A DNA stretch of 64,000 nucleotides from Bifidobacterium platyrrhinorum. Lineage in GTDB: Bacteria > Actinomycetota > Actinomycetes > Actinomycetales > Bifidobacteriaceae. Where the stretch lies: contig NZ_WHZV01000003.1 in assembly GCF_010667645.1 (NCBI RefSeq), positions 43,134-107,133 on the forward strand. The letters are read 5' to 3'. Of this stretch, positions 25,674-35,924 are shown one piece after another; position 1 is the first letter of the stretch; each line of letters starts with the position of its first letter. A program made the translations under genes and the position numbers. The notes under the pieces are model-generated. The model had not been told where the DNA came from and searched no databases. It saw nothing but the letters and a program-made list of their open reading frames with translations.

Positions 25674-26903
25674 ATGCACGACAGGAACGAACCGATGCGA
25701 ACGATGAACAGGGCCAAGGCCCCTCTCGCGATCCTCTGCGGCGCGGCGCTGGTCGCCGGCCTCGCCGGCTGCGGCTCCGGCGCGGACGACGCCGTCGAAT
25801 CGAAATACTCCGCCGTCGCCGTGGTGGTCGCGGACACGGCGACGAACCCGGCGCCGTCCCTGACGCAGGACGAACAAACGCTGGTGAAGAACGTCATGCT
25901 GACCCACGGCACCGGCAATCTGACCGTCATCTCCGCCGCCGGCGAGCCCCGCACGGTGCGCCCCGATCTCGTCGAATTCGATCCGAGCCAGGGCAACGCC
26001 ACCGGCAACACCGTGCGGGCGAACAGCAACATGCTCGACCTCGCCGACGCCATGGCCGCCATGCACGCCGCCAGCGACGAGCAGAGCACGCTGGAGGCGA
26101 TCGCGATGGCCGCCGACTTCCTGGACGCCAACGCGGACGGCGAACCGACGCTGATGATCGTCCACTCGAACGGACTCGACACCGCCGGACCGCTCGCCAT
26201 GCAACGCACGCTCGCCGCGAACTCGGCTTCCGAACTCGCCGATGCGGCGCACCGGGCCGTCCCCGGCCTCTCCCTCGACGGCATCACGGTGAGACTCACC
26301 GGACTGGGCTATCTGGCCGACGACGCGCCCAAGGCGCAGGAACGCCCGTCGGCCGCCGTCCGCTCGCTCATCGAGGACATCTGGACACGCACGCTGAAGA
26401 CCTTCGGTCCCGCGGACGTCGAAGTGGACAGGACCCCGCTTTCCGGCAAGCACGCGAGCGGGGCGACCAGGAAGGTCACGGCGGTGGAACTGCCGTCCAC
26501 CTCGGTGACCTGCACGTCCGAGGACGTCAACTACCGGCTGCCGTCGGCGCTGCTGTTCGCCCCCGACAGCGCCGTGCCGTCCGACGCCGCGAAGGACCTG
26601 CTCAAGGAGCCGGCGGCCCTGCTGCGCGACAACCCCGGTGCCACGGTGACCGTCACCGGCCACGCGTACGCGGATCCGGCGTATGACGCGCAGGACTACC
26701 AGGCCATCTCCGAATCGCGTGCGGCGGCGATCGCCGATGTGCTGCGCACCGGCTACGGGATCGACCCGTCGCGCATCACCTCGCGCGGGGTCGGCGCCGA
26801 CCGGCCCACGGAAGGATCCGACGGGGCGGCCGGACCCGAGGCCCAACGCCGCGTGGACGTCGTCGTATCCGGCGCCTCGGACGCCTCCTGCACGGTCGGC
26901 TGA
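25674..26903 (+). CDS. Lipoprotein with vWA-like and OmpA-like (peptidoglycan-binding) domains
   Basis: 409 residues. A type II signal peptide with lipobox LAGC (Cys33) puts it on the outer face of the membrane. Residues 45-245 resemble a von Willebrand A-like alpha/beta domain (SAVAVVVADTAT, NLTVISAAGEP, PTLMIVHSNG, ITVRLTGLGY) without a clear MIDAS. Residues 285-405 are an OmpA/MotB-type domain: LLFAPDSAVPSDAAKDLL, VTVTGHAYAD, ISESRAAAIADVL and GADRPT. OmpA domains hold peptidoglycan, so this protein can link the membrane complex to the wall. Ribosome site GGAAAGGAA. In operon with the membrane gene 55 nt downstream. Confidence 0.85.
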   Translation: MHDRNEPMRTMNRAKAPLAILCGAALVAGLAGCGSGADDAVESKYSAVAVVVADTATNPAPSLTQDEQTLVKNVMLTHGTGNLTVISAAGEPRTVRPDLVEFDPSQGNATGNTVRANSNMLDLADAMAAMHAASDEQSTLEAIAMAADFLDANADGEPTLMIVHSNGLDTAGPLAMQRTLAANSASELADAAHRAVPGLSLDGITVRLTGLGYLADDAPKAQERPSAAVRSLIEDIWTRTLKTFGPADVEVDRTPLSGKHASGATRKVTAVELPSTSVTCTSEDVNYRLPSALLFAPDSAVPSDAAKDLLKEPAALLRDNPGATVTVTGHAYADPAYDAQDYQAISESRAAAIADVLRTGYGIDPSRITSRGVGADRPTEGSDGAAGPEAQRRVDVVVSGASDASCTVG

Positions 26904-26958
26904 CCCCGGACGCAGCCGGCACGCCCATATCGAAAGACCTATGGAAAGGAACCCCGCC

Positions 26959-28239
26959 ATGAACATGGTGAAGCACATCGGACTTCCCGAATTCGCCGCG
27001 GACCGCGAATTCGACGACATCGAACGCAAGGCCATGGAGGAGCTCCAGGGCCTGATCGACGCCCACGCCCTCGATTCGGCGCACGGCGACCTGGTCGACG
27101 GCTATGTCGCGAACCTCGCCGCGGGCGTCTACCAGCGGGTCGACCATACCTACCACGACGGTCTGCGCATCCTCGACCGGCGCGGGGAACGTCTCACCGC
27201 CCGCCTGTCGCGGTCCCGCTCCGAGGCGGACGCCGCCGCCGACACGGCCGCCGACCTGGAACGGCAGACCGACGCCGTCTACGAGGACTGCCTCGGCCTG
27301 CGCGCCACACACGCGGGCGTCGACTGGCGCTCGCGACTCGGCTGGTGGCGGATGGGGGAGAGGGGCGGGAAGACCGGGGAAGCCCCTGCGAGCGCCCCTG
27401 TGGCGTCCGGCGCCGCCGTCGAGCCCGATGCCGGCGGGACGGCCGCCGGCGAGGAACGGCGCCGGCCGACGGCCTTCACGGCCGAACCCTGCGTGTTCCC
27501 GAAGAGGACGGTGGCGTTCCTGCTGGTCGGCATGCTCATGGAACTGGCCGACCCCATCATGAGTGCATCCCTGTTCGAGGCGGCGCTCAACATGCCGGGC
27601 ACCACCATATTCGGGGTGAGTCCGTCCACCTGTCTGCTGGTGGTCGCCGTCACCGCGGCGGCGATAGGCATCCCCCTGGCCGTCGGATGCCATCTGGCGT
27701 CGCACCGTCGGTCCGGTGAGGGGATGCGCCCGCCGTGGTGGCTCATCGCCCTTGCAGCGATCTGGGGGCTGGTGGGCCTGTCCATGGCCTTCCTGCGGGT
27801 GTTCGAGGCGCAGATCGAGGGCGTGCGCCCGAACTACGCCTCCAGCGTGCCGATCGGCCTGTTCATGCTGTGCATGTACGCATGCGCGGGCCTCGACCTG
27901 TTCGCCACGTCCCACGCGTATTTCGCCGGCACGTACCACCGCGTGCGCGCCGTGCAGCGCAAGGCCCGGAGGGCCGGAAGGCGCCTCGCCGCCTCCACGG
28001 CGCGTACGGAGGAACTCGTCGGCCGGATGGCATCGCTGGATGCCGTGCGCGAACGGTTCACCCGGGAGCGCGACCTGCAGCTCGTCACCCTGCATGCGCG
28101 CGAGGACGCCATCAAGAACCTGGCGCGGCTCAGGCTCGCCCGGTCCCTGGCCGACCCCGCCCAGAGCGCGTTGGTCAGGACGCCGCTGCTGCCGCAGAGG
28201 TCGCCCGCGGCGGCTCCGTCCACGGCGAAGGCCGCATGA
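26959..28239 (+). CDS. Four-helix membrane protein with coiled coils on both sides
   Basis: 426 residues. N-terminal soluble helices with a coiled coil (about 70-110), a linker, four transmembrane helices (about 184-204, 224-246, 260-280, 297-318), then a C-terminal coiled coil (about 325-395, RRAGRRLAASTARTEELVG). No family recognised. The combination of a multi-helix membrane protein with long cytoplasmic helices next to an OmpA-domain protein resembles in outline the MotA/MotB-like ZorA/ZorB pairs, but no MotA signature is visible. Start at 26959 fits GGAAAGGA; the ATG at 26941 is too close to any ribosome site. Converges with the MerR gene (12-nt gap), where the island ends. Confidence 0.65.
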   Translation: MNMVKHIGLPEFAADREFDDIERKAMEELQGLIDAHALDSAHGDLVDGYVANLAAGVYQRVDHTYHDGLRILDRRGERLTARLSRSRSEADAAADTAADLERQTDAVYEDCLGLRATHAGVDWRSRLGWWRMGERGGKTGEAPASAPVASGAAVEPDAGGTAAGEERRRPTAFTAEPCVFPKRTVAFLLVGMLMELADPIMSASLFEAALNMPGTTIFGVSPSTCLLVVAVTAAAIGIPLAVGCHLASHRRSGEGMRPPWWLIALAAIWGLVGLSMAFLRVFEAQIEGVRPNYASSVPIGLFMLCMYACAGLDLFATSHAYFAGTYHRVRAVQRKARRAGRRLAASTARTEELVGRMASLDAVRERFTRERDLQLVTLHAREDAIKNLARLRLARSLADPAQSALVRTPLLPQRSPAAAPSTAKAA

Positions 28240-28251
28240 TGGTCGGCGACT

Positions 28252-28719
28252 TCAGCATTCGACGGTGTAGACGCGGGTCTTGTAGTCCTTCCAGTCGGGC
28301 AGCGGCCGGCCCGCGTCGAGTGCGCGCTTGATGTCGCCGTAATAATGCAGTTTGCGTTGCACGTGCATCGCGGCCTCCTCGAGCGCGCGGCGCTGCTCGT
28401 CGAGCGTCTTCCTGCGCGATTCGAGCAGGTCGAGGATCTCGTCGATGTGCGCCGGCTCGTCCTGTTCGTAGGTGAAGAACCGTTTCAGGTCCTCGATGGT
28501 CATGCCCGCGTTCTTGAAGCAGCAGATCGCGCGCAGCCGGTTGATGTGGCATTCCTCGTAGACGCGCCGCCCGCTCGCGTCGCGCCCCACGTTCGTGATC
28601 AGCCCCTGGTCCTCGTAGTAGCGCAGCGTGGAGGTCTGCATATGGAACCGGGCCGCCACCTCGCGGATCGTGTACGTCGTCGTTCCGTGATCGGTCCCAT
28701 GGACCGCCTCGTGTGCCAT
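28252..28719 (-). CDS. MerR-family transcriptional regulator
   Basis: 155 residues. Winged-helix MerR start TYTIREVAARFHMQTSTLRYYE, then a central helix and a dimerising coiled coil (LESRRKTLDEQRRALEEAA). It lacks the Cys cluster of metal or redox MerR members; the ligand may be an organic compound. Divergent from an aldo/keto reductase with a perfect palindrome in the shared region, so it most likely activates that gene in response to an aldehyde or related stress. Confidence 0.9.
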   Translation of the reverse strand: MAHEAVHGTDHGTTTYTIREVAARFHMQTSTLRYYEDQGLITNVGRDASGRRVYEECHINRLRAICCFKNAGMTIEDLKRFFTYEQDEPAHIDEILDLLESRRKTLDEQRRALEEAAMHVQRKLHYYGDIKRALDAGRPLPDWKDYKTRVYTVEC

Positions 28720-28816
28720 CGTCCGGCCTCGCTTTCCGTTTCCGGCCGTTTTCGTTCCGTCTTGCCCGTTCCGGCCGGGATGTCTCCGACACGCCGTCGA
28801 TGCGACGGCGTTTGCC

Positions 28817-28832
28817 TTCAAGCTTACTTGAA
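28817..28832. promoter_or_regulatory. MerR operator palindrome
   Basis: TTCAAG-CTTA-CTTGAA, a perfect 6-bp inverted repeat 64 nt before the aldo/keto reductase start. It resembles the SoxR-box layout (CTCAAG-TTAA-CTTGAG) used by MerR-class activators. Confidence 0.65.
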
Positions 28833-28896
28833 CTGAGAGGATGATGGCGACAACCGATGGAACGTCGCCATCGACACACGTCAAAGGAGATCCACG

Positions 28897-29907
<1,011 letters not shown>

Positions 29908-29944
29908 GACCGGCGTCCCCCATTCTCGAACATATTCCCCATCT

Positions 29945-29989
29945 CGAGAATCAGGGACGCTGACTACTGCGCAGCGTCCCTGATTCTCG
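29945..29989. terminator. Bidirectional terminator between convergent genes
   Basis: CGAGAATCAGGGACGCTG (29945-29962) pairs perfectly with 29972-29989; TTTCCCTTTTCTT follows on the plus strand. A degenerate third arm copy (GGCGTCCCCCATTCTCGA) lies just upstream at about 29911-29928. Confidence 0.85.
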
Positions 29990-30011
29990 GGGTTTCCCTT
30001 TTCTTGTCACA

Positions 30012-30320
30012 TCACCAGCCGCGCATCTCGTCGTAGATGCGCTTGCAGTCCGGGCAGACCGGGTACTTGGAAGGATCGTGCTTGGGCACCCACACCTTGC
30101 CGCACAACGCGACCACCGGGCGCCCGGTCATCTGCGACTCGGCGATGCGGTCGCGCGAGACGTAGTGGGCGAAACGGTCCGCGTCGCCGTCGTCGGAGCG
30201 GCTGGTCTCCTCCTTGGTCTCCGGGCGTTCCAGCACCGCGGTGCCGGTGGCCGCATCCGGATCGGACAGCGGCGACGACGTGTCGGCCTCATCGAAAAAC
30301 CCGTGTTCCCTCATGATCAT
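30012..30320 (-). CDS. DUF3039 family protein
   Basis: 102 residues from MIMREHGFF; the start is fixed by GAGGAGG 5 nt upstream, and an upstream ATG at 30371 has no such site. The conserved part is [30 protein letters not shown] and [14 protein letters not shown], where three Cys may bind zinc. This is a small actinobacterial family of unknown role. Divergent from coaD. Confidence 0.85.
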   Translation of the reverse strand: MIMREHGFFDEADTSSPLSDPDAATGTAVLERPETKEETSRSDDGDADRFAHYVSRDRIAESQMTGRPVVALCGKVWVPKHDPSKYPVCPDCKRIYDEMRGW

Positions 30321-30446
30321 GGCAACCTCCTCGAAGCGTCGCATCACTCGTTCCATACCGTCCACCATCATAGTGTCGTCCGCCGTCGCGGTATCAATCG
30401 GCGGCGTAACGACGCCGGACCCCGGCGACGCGGTAGGCTATGGGGT

Positions 30447-30971
30447 ATGACCAAAGCAGTGTGCCCCGGCTCCTATGACCCCGTGACCGCCGGACATCTT
30501 GACGTAATCGAGCGCAGCGCGCGCTTCTTCGAGGAAGTGCACGTCGTGGTGGCGGTGAACGCGGCGAAGACGCCGATGTTCCCCACCGAGACCCGCGTGG
30601 ACGTGATCCGCCGCGCATTGGCCAAGGACGGCTGCACGAACGTCGTCGTCTCCTCCACGGACGGGCTCATCACCGACTACTGCCGCGAGGTGGGGGCGTC
30701 CGTCATCGTCAAGGGCCTGCGTCAGAACGGCGACTACGAGGCGGAGCTCGGCATGGCGCTGGTGAACCGCAAGATCGGCGACGTGGAGACCGTCTTCCTT
30801 CCCGCCGACCCGGTGCTCGAGCACATCTCCAGTTCGATCGTCAAGGACGTGGCGCGCCACGGCGGCGACGTGACCGGCATGGTGCCCGACTGCGTGGTGC
30901 CGATGCTCACCGAGGCGTTGTCGAAGGAACGTGACGCGCACGAGGCGCGCAATGAAAGGAACGCATCATGA
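30447..30971 (+). CDS. coaD: Phosphopantetheine adenylyltransferase
   Basis: 174 residues. Penultimate step of coenzyme A synthesis: 4'-phosphopantetheine plus ATP to dephospho-CoA. Nucleotidyltransferase motifs [15 protein letters not shown] (Tyr replaces the usual Phe) and [13 protein letters not shown]. The C-terminus is a little longer than in E. coli. Its stop overlaps the next start (ATGA), so the SepIVA-like gene is translationally coupled. Confidence 0.96.
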   Translation: MTKAVCPGSYDPVTAGHLDVIERSARFFEEVHVVVAVNAAKTPMFPTETRVDVIRRALAKDGCTNVVVSSTDGLITDYCREVGASVIVKGLRQNGDYEAELGMALVNRKIGDVETVFLPADPVLEHISSSIVKDVARHGGDVTGMVPDCVVPMLTEALSKERDAHEARNERNAS

Positions 30972-31897
30972 CCGATGCAACCGATGCAGTCGAATCCACC
31001 GAATCCGCCGAACCGGCCGAAGGCCGCGGCGACGGCCGTCCGGAAGGATACGTCGACCTGACCGCCGAGCCGGTCGCGCCGACGGCCGAGGCGCCCGCGG
31101 CCGCTCCCGCGGCGGGCGACGGCGCGTACGCGGCCGCCCCGTCGCCGCTCGACCCGCCGGCCCCCACGTTCGCCGCCGGGCCGGTCGCGCCGCCGTCCAC
31201 CGTGGCGGCGCCCGCCGTCGACGCGTCCGGCGTGGATCCCGACGCCGACCCGGAACAGGAGGACGGCGAGAAGCGCGTGCTGCAGTCGCCCTTCCCGCTG
31301 CCCGACCTGCGCGAGGGCGACGGGGACGACGCCATGGAGCAGAGCCGCGACGAGTTCACCACCGTCTACGACATCATCGACAAGATGGAGGCCTCGCTCG
31401 AGGAGGCGAAGGGCAGCCTGTTCTTCCCCTCGCAGGTGAAGGTGGACCGCGACGAGCTCACCCGGGACCTCGACGACCTCAAGAAGATGCTGCCCGTGCA
31501 GCTCGAACGCGCCTCGGCGCTCATGCGCGAGGCGGAACGCCGCCTGGAGGGCGCGCAGACGCAGGCGAACGCCATCGTCGCGTCCGCGCAGTCCCGCGCC
31601 GCCGACGTCATCAAGGAGGCCAACGAGCAGGCGCAGTTCCTCGCCGGTCAGGAGCACGTCACCGAACTGGCGCGGCAGAAGGCCCGCACGATCCTCTCCA
31701 CGGCGCAGACGAAGGCCGACCGGCTCACGCGCGGCGCCGACGAGTACTCGACGAAGGTGATGGAGAGCCTGCGCTCGCAGCTCAACAAGATGAACAACGA
31801 CGTCGAGGCCGGCCTCAACGTGCTCTACGAGCGCCGCAAGGCCGCCGCGCAGGACATGCCGCACCTCGACATCAGCGACTACCCCGAATCGCGCTGA
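30968..31897 (+). CDS. DivIVA/SepIVA-like coiled-coil cell-division protein
   Basis: 309 residues. The first 110 are disordered and rich in Ala, Pro and acidic residues; residues 120-295 form a long coiled coil ([54 protein letters not shown]). In actinobacteria the gene between coaD and the DUF177-rpmF-rnc block encodes SepIVA-type septation factors, and the position and coil fit that. The N-terminal part is unusually long. Confidence 0.78.
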   Translation: MTDATDAVESTESAEPAEGRGDGRPEGYVDLTAEPVAPTAEAPAAAPAAGDGAYAAAPSPLDPPAPTFAAGPVAPPSTVAAPAVDASGVDPDADPEQEDGEKRVLQSPFPLPDLREGDGDDAMEQSRDEFTTVYDIIDKMEASLEEAKGSLFFPSQVKVDRDELTRDLDDLKKMLPVQLERASALMREAERRLEGAQTQANAIVASAQSRAADVIKEANEQAQFLAGQEHVTELARQKARTILSTAQTKADRLTRGADEYSTKVMESLRSQLNKMNNDVEAGLNVLYERRKAAAQDMPHLDISDYPESR

Positions 31898-31985
31898 GCG
31901 CGAAGCCGAGGGGGCCGCGGTACGGTGATATGACAATATCGCGGCAATACCGAGAACAGCACAGCAGAGAAAGGCTGAATTGACG

Positions 31986-32588
31986 ATGGCCCGTCCCGAA
32001 GATTCCCTGTGGGCCGTGCCCGTGGCGCAGGTCGCGTCGCGTGCCGGCCAGTCCAAGAGCGTCGACGCCGACTTCCCCGCGCCCAGCGGCATCGGCGACG
32101 CGGTGATCGGCGTCGAGGAGGGCGCGCCGGTGCATGTCGCCGGATCGTTCGACTCGATCGTCGACGGACTGATCCTCACCGCGCGCGTCACCGCGCCGGT
32201 GCACGCCGAATGCACGCGCTGCCTCAAGCCCATCAAACGCGACTGGGGCGTGAACGTGACCGCGTTCTTCCCGTACGAGTCCGAGCGTGACGCGAACCGC
32301 GACGGCAAGGGCGAGGTGGACATCATCGCCGGCGAGGAGGAGTCGGAGGACACCTACCCGCTGCTCGGCGGCGGCGCGTTCGCCGACCTCGAGGCGCTGC
32401 TGCGCGACACGCTGGTCGAGGAGCTGCCGCTGCAGCCGTTGTGCCGCGAGGACTGCAAGGGCCTGTGCTCCCAGTGCGGCGTGGACCTCAACGAGCACCC
32501 CGACCACCACCACGAGACCACCGACATCCGTTTCGCGGGCCTTGCCGGCCTCAAGGCGCGACTCGAGGCCGAGGAGCGGGGCGAGTAG
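31986..32588 (+). CDS. DUF177 (YceD-like) protein
   Basis: 200 residues. Cys pairs in HAECTRCLKPI and LCREDCKGLCSQCGVDLN could bind zinc, and the FADLEALLRDTLVEELPLQPLC segment is the family signature. YceD/DUF177 is linked to rRNA metabolism and always lies before rpmF. A TTG at 31980 in frame, 5 nt after AGAAAGG, is an alternative start; ATG at 31986 is 11 nt from it. Confidence 0.9.
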   Translation: MARPEDSLWAVPVAQVASRAGQSKSVDADFPAPSGIGDAVIGVEEGAPVHVAGSFDSIVDGLILTARVTAPVHAECTRCLKPIKRDWGVNVTAFFPYESERDANRDGKGEVDIIAGEEESEDTYPLLGGGAFADLEALLRDTLVEELPLQPLCREDCKGLCSQCGVDLNEHPDHHHETTDIRFAGLAGLKARLEAEERGE

Positions 32589-32629
32589 CGGGCGCCGCCC
32601 CACCGGCGAACCGCCGTCGCGACACCCGC

Positions 32630-32658
32630 GTGACTTTGTACGGACGGTGCGCTAGAGT
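32630..32658 (+). promoter_or_regulatory. Promoter candidate of rpmF
   Basis: GTGACT (32630-32635), 17 nt, TAGAGT (32653-32658), 48 nt before the rpmF start. Confidence 0.4.
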
Positions 32659-32705
32659 ACTGAACGCTTAAGCTCACATGTTCGAACGAAACAGAGGATA
32701 CTGAA

Positions 32706-32900
32706 ATGGCACTGCCTAAGTACAAGACCTCGCGCGCCAACACGCACTCGCGTCGCGCGAACTGGAAGGCGACCGCTACGGCGACCGTGACTTGCCCGAA
32801 CTGCGGCGAGCCGGCCCTGCCGCACATGGCCTGCCCGAGCTGCGGTTCCTTCCGTGGCCGCATCTACCGTGAGGCCATCCGCGCCGGTCACGCCAAGTGA
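32706..32900 (+). CDS. rpmF: Ribosomal protein L32
   Basis: 64 residues, full length. [20 protein letters not shown] start and the zinc-finger Cys pairs CPNCGEP and CPSCGSF, so the C+ form of L32. A hairpin terminator precedes rnc. Confidence 0.97.
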   Translation: MALPKYKTSRANTHSRRANWKATATATVTCPNCGEPALPHMACPSCGSFRGRIYREAIRAGHAK

Positions 32901-32934
32901 TCCGTGTGATAGCTGATTGACAACGGCACGAAAG

Positions 32935-32966
32935 AAAGCCCTGCCATCGACGGGTGGCGGGGCTTT
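32935..32966 (+). terminator. Hairpin between rpmF and rnc
   Basis: AAAGCCCTGCCATC (32935-32948) pairs with 32953-32966 with G-U pairs; the stem ends GGGGCTTTCGCG. It probably attenuates read-through into rnc. Confidence 0.7.
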
Positions 32967-32989
32967 CGCGTAGTCAGGAGCATAACGAA

Positions 32990-33763
32990 ATGACCGATAC
33001 CATGCCATCCGAGCACGCCGCGCGCACCGCCGGCGCCGAAGGGACCGGGCACGTCGTGCGCACCGCCGGCCCGTCCGGCGACGCCGCCAACGAACTGCTG
33101 GAACGCCTGGGCACGACGATCAGCCCGGACCTGCTCGTGCAGGCGCTCACCCACCGCTCCTTCGCGCACGAGCACCCCGGCGTCAAGCACTACGAACGCC
33201 TCGAGTTCCTCGGCGACGCCGTGCTCGAGCTCGTCGCCACCGAGACCCTCTTCCGCATCCACCCGGACATGACCGAAGGCCAGCTCGCCAAGATGCGCGC
33301 CAAGGCGGTGAGCGAGGAGGCGCTGAGCGCCATCGCCCGCACGAAGCTGCACGTCGAGCCGTACATCCTGCTCGGCCGCGGCGAGGCGGCGCAGGGCGGC
33401 GCGAACAAGAGCTCCATCCTGTGCGACATCGTCGAATCGCTCATCGGCGCGACGTTCGTCGAACACGGCATCGACGGCGCGCGCAAGGTCGTGCACCGCC
33501 TCGTCGACGACACGCTCGCCGAGGTCGCCACCGAGGGTCCCGCGCTCGACTGGAAGACCTCGCTGACGGTCAAGGCGCACAAGATGGGCCGGCCGGAGCC
33601 GGTCTACCACATGTCCGTCTCCGGGCCGGAATACGCGCAGGTGTTCACCGCGCGCGTCACGCTCGGCGACGACGAGACGGTGCTCGGCACCGCGCGCGGC
33701 TCCAGCAAGCGCAAGGCCCAGCTGGCCGCCGCCGAGATCGCCTGGCACAGGCTCGACGACTGA
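32990..33763 (+). CDS. rnc: Ribonuclease III
   Basis: 257 residues. Cleaves double-stranded RNA in rRNA and mRNA processing. RNase III signature HYERLEFLGDAVLELV (about residues 63-78) with the catalytic Glu/Asp, a second acidic site at VESLIGATFVEHG, and a C-terminal double-stranded-RNA-binding domain ending SKRKAQLAAAEIAW. The N-terminal extension of about 35 residues is low complexity. Start ATG preceded by CAGGAG. Confidence 0.96.
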   Translation: MTDTMPSEHAARTAGAEGTGHVVRTAGPSGDAANELLERLGTTISPDLLVQALTHRSFAHEHPGVKHYERLEFLGDAVLELVATETLFRIHPDMTEGQLAKMRAKAVSEEALSAIARTKLHVEPYILLGRGEAAQGGANKSSILCDIVESLIGATFVEHGIDGARKVVHRLVDDTLAEVATEGPALDWKTSLTVKAHKMGRPEPVYHMSVSGPEYAQVFTARVTLGDDETVLGTARGSSKRKAQLAAAEIAWHRLDD

Positions 33764-33976
33764 CGCCCGCGCATCGCCGGCGCGCCCGATCCGGCGGCGT
33801 TCCGCCCATTGGGCCGCGCCGTGCAAACGTCGGCGAAGCGAATAGACTGGGAGCACACGCGTCGGCGGCCGGTCACGAACCGGCCGTCCCCCTGCGACGA
33901 GGCCGGTTCCGGTTCCGGGAGACCCACCCCGGGCGGCTCCGGCGAGGACCAGCAAGTAGTGAAGTGTGAGAGGAAT

Positions 33977-35923
33977 ATGGCTTTACCCACGCCTTTGCAG
34001 GCTTTCAGCGGCGTGCCCAAGACGCCCGCGAACGACAAGCAGACCATCGTCGACGGCGAGAAGATGACCGGCGCGCAGGCGCTGGTCCGTTCCCTGGAGG
34101 ATCTGGGCGTCACCGACGTGTTCGGCATCCCGGGCGGCGCGATCCTGCCCGTCTACCACCAGATCAACGACGATCTGAAGTTCCGTTTCATCCTGATGCG
34201 CCACGAGCAGGCCGCCGGCCACGCCGCGGAAGGCTACGCGGTCGCCACCGGCAAGGTGGGCGTATGCATCGTGACGTCCGGACCGGGCGCCACCAACGTG
34301 GTCACCGCCATCGCGGACGCGAACATGGATTCCGTGCCGATGGTCGTCATCACCGGCCAGGTGGGCGTCAACGCGATCGGCACCGACGCCTTCCAGGAGG
34401 CCGACATCGTCGGCATGACCTACCCGGTCTCCAAGCACTCGTACCTCGTCACCCGCGCCCAGGACATCCCGCGCGTGCTCGCCGAGGCGTTCCACGTGGC
34501 CTCCACCGGCCGCCCCGGCCCGGTCGTCGTGGACCTCACGAAGACCGCGCAGGTGGGCGACATGTACTACTCGTGGCCGCAGCGCATGATCCTGCCCGGC
34601 TACAACCCCACCACGAAGGCGCACGGCCGCGTGCTGTCCGACGCCGCGAAGCTGTTCAACCAGTCGTACCGCCCGGTGCTGTACGTGGGCGGCGGCGCCA
34701 TGCGCTCCAACGCCGGCGCGCAGGTCAGGCGCCTCGCCGAAATCGCCGACGCGCCGATCGTCACCACGCTGCCGGCGCGCGGCATCGTGCCCGACTCCGA
34801 CCCGCACAACCTCGGCATGCTCGGCATGCACGGCACGGTGGCCGCCACCGGCGCCGTGCAGCGCTGCGACCTGCTCGTCGCCATCGGCGCCCGCTTCGAC
34901 GACCGCGTGACCGGCAAGCTCGACGCGTTCGCGCCCGGCGCGCGCGTCATCCACATCGACATCGACCCGGCCGAGATCGGCAAGAACCGCACGCCGGACG
35001 TGCCGATCGTGGGCGACGTGGCCACCGTGCTCGACGACCTCATCCCGGAGATCGAACGCGCGCAGGCGATCACGCCCAAGCCGAACCACAAGCCGTGGTG
35101 GGACCGCATCGACTACTGGCGCAAGCAGTACCCGATGACCTGGGACGAGCCGACCGACGGATCGCTCGCCCCGCAGTGGGTCGTGAAGACCCTCTCCGAC
35201 ATGGCAGACCCGTCCACCATCTGGGTGACCGGCGTGGGCCAGCACCAGATGTGGGCCACGCAGTTCATCGACTTCGAGAACCCGAAGTCGTGGATCTCCT
35301 CCGGAGGCCTCGGCACGATGGGCTTCGGCCTGCCGGCCGCGATCGGCGCCTCCGTAGGTTCGGCCCGCGAGTTCGACGGGAAGAAGCCGGTGTGGCTCAT
35401 CGACGGCGACGGCTCCTTCCAGATGACCAGCGAGGAGCTGGCGGCCGCGTTCTTCGCGCGCACGCCGGTGAAGATCGCGCTGCTCAACAACTCCGTGTAC
35501 GGCATGGTCCGCCAGTGGCAGACCCTGTTCTACGACCACCACTACTCGCAGACGAACCTGCTCGACGGCGAGGCGCACGGCGCCGAGGGCGACGCGCAGG
35601 CCGCCGCCGGCGAGCTGCCGCTCGAGGTGCCGGACTTCGTGAAGCTGGCCGAAGCCTACGGCTGTGTCGCGTTCCGCGCGTTCACCGAGGAGGAGGCCGT
35701 CGAGGCCATCAGGAAGGCGAACGAGATCGACGACCGTCCGGTGCTCATCGACTTCCGCGTGTGGAAGGACGCCATGGTGTGGCCGATGGTCGCCGCCGGC
35801 AAGTCGAACGACGAGGTGACGTACCGCCCGGGCGTCAAGCCCCTGCTGGACGACGAGGCCGGAGACGCGTACGTGAACGCCGCGGCCGCCGCCGATGTCG
35901 CCGAGAACGGGAAGGAGAACTGA
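33977..35923 (+). CDS. ilvB: Acetolactate synthase large subunit
   Basis: 648 residues. Thiamine-diphosphate enzyme making acetolactate (or acetohydroxybutyrate), the first common step of valine, leucine and isoleucine synthesis. FGIPGGAILPVYH near the start, the catalytic Glu in MRHEQAAGHAAEG, and TPP/Mg motif WLIDGDGSFQMTSEE. Two extra segments lengthen it: about 35 residues before the PYR domain and a loop (GEAHGAEGDAQAAAG) near residue 535. The gap before it (213 nt) shows no leader peptide or riboswitch that I can support. Forms an operon with ilvN. Confidence 0.96.
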   Translation: MALPTPLQAFSGVPKTPANDKQTIVDGEKMTGAQALVRSLEDLGVTDVFGIPGGAILPVYHQINDDLKFRFILMRHEQAAGHAAEGYAVATGKVGVCIVTSGPGATNVVTAIADANMDSVPMVVITGQVGVNAIGTDAFQEADIVGMTYPVSKHSYLVTRAQDIPRVLAEAFHVASTGRPGPVVVDLTKTAQVGDMYYSWPQRMILPGYNPTTKAHGRVLSDAAKLFNQSYRPVLYVGGGAMRSNAGAQVRRLAEIADAPIVTTLPARGIVPDSDPHNLGMLGMHGTVAATGAVQRCDLLVAIGARFDDRVTGKLDAFAPGARVIHIDIDPAEIGKNRTPDVPIVGDVATVLDDLIPEIERAQAITPKPNHKPWWDRIDYWRKQYPMTWDEPTDGSLAPQWVVKTLSDMADPSTIWVTGVGQHQMWATQFIDFENPKSWISSGGLGTMGFGLPAAIGASVGSAREFDGKKPVWLIDGDGSFQMTSEELAAAFFARTPVKIALLNNSVYGMVRQWQTLFYDHHYSQTNLLDGEAHGAEGDAQAAAGELPLEVPDFVKLAEAYGCVAFRAFTEEEAVEAIRKANEIDDRPVLIDFRVWKDAMVWPMVAAGKSNDEVTYRPGVKPLLDDEAGDAYVNAAAAADVAENGKEN

Positions 35924-35924
35924 C

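Noticed and set aside
8035..28239. Prophage or integrative element
   Set aside because: No integrase, terminase, capsid, relaxase or transposase and no flanking repeats seen.
26959..28239. Zorya-type ZorA
   Set aside because: Four helices and coiled coil fit loosely, but no MotA signature residues are visible; kept only as an analogy.
33764..33976. Attenuator or T-box before ilvB
   Set aside because: No leader peptide with Ile/Val/Leu codons and no T-box motif seen.
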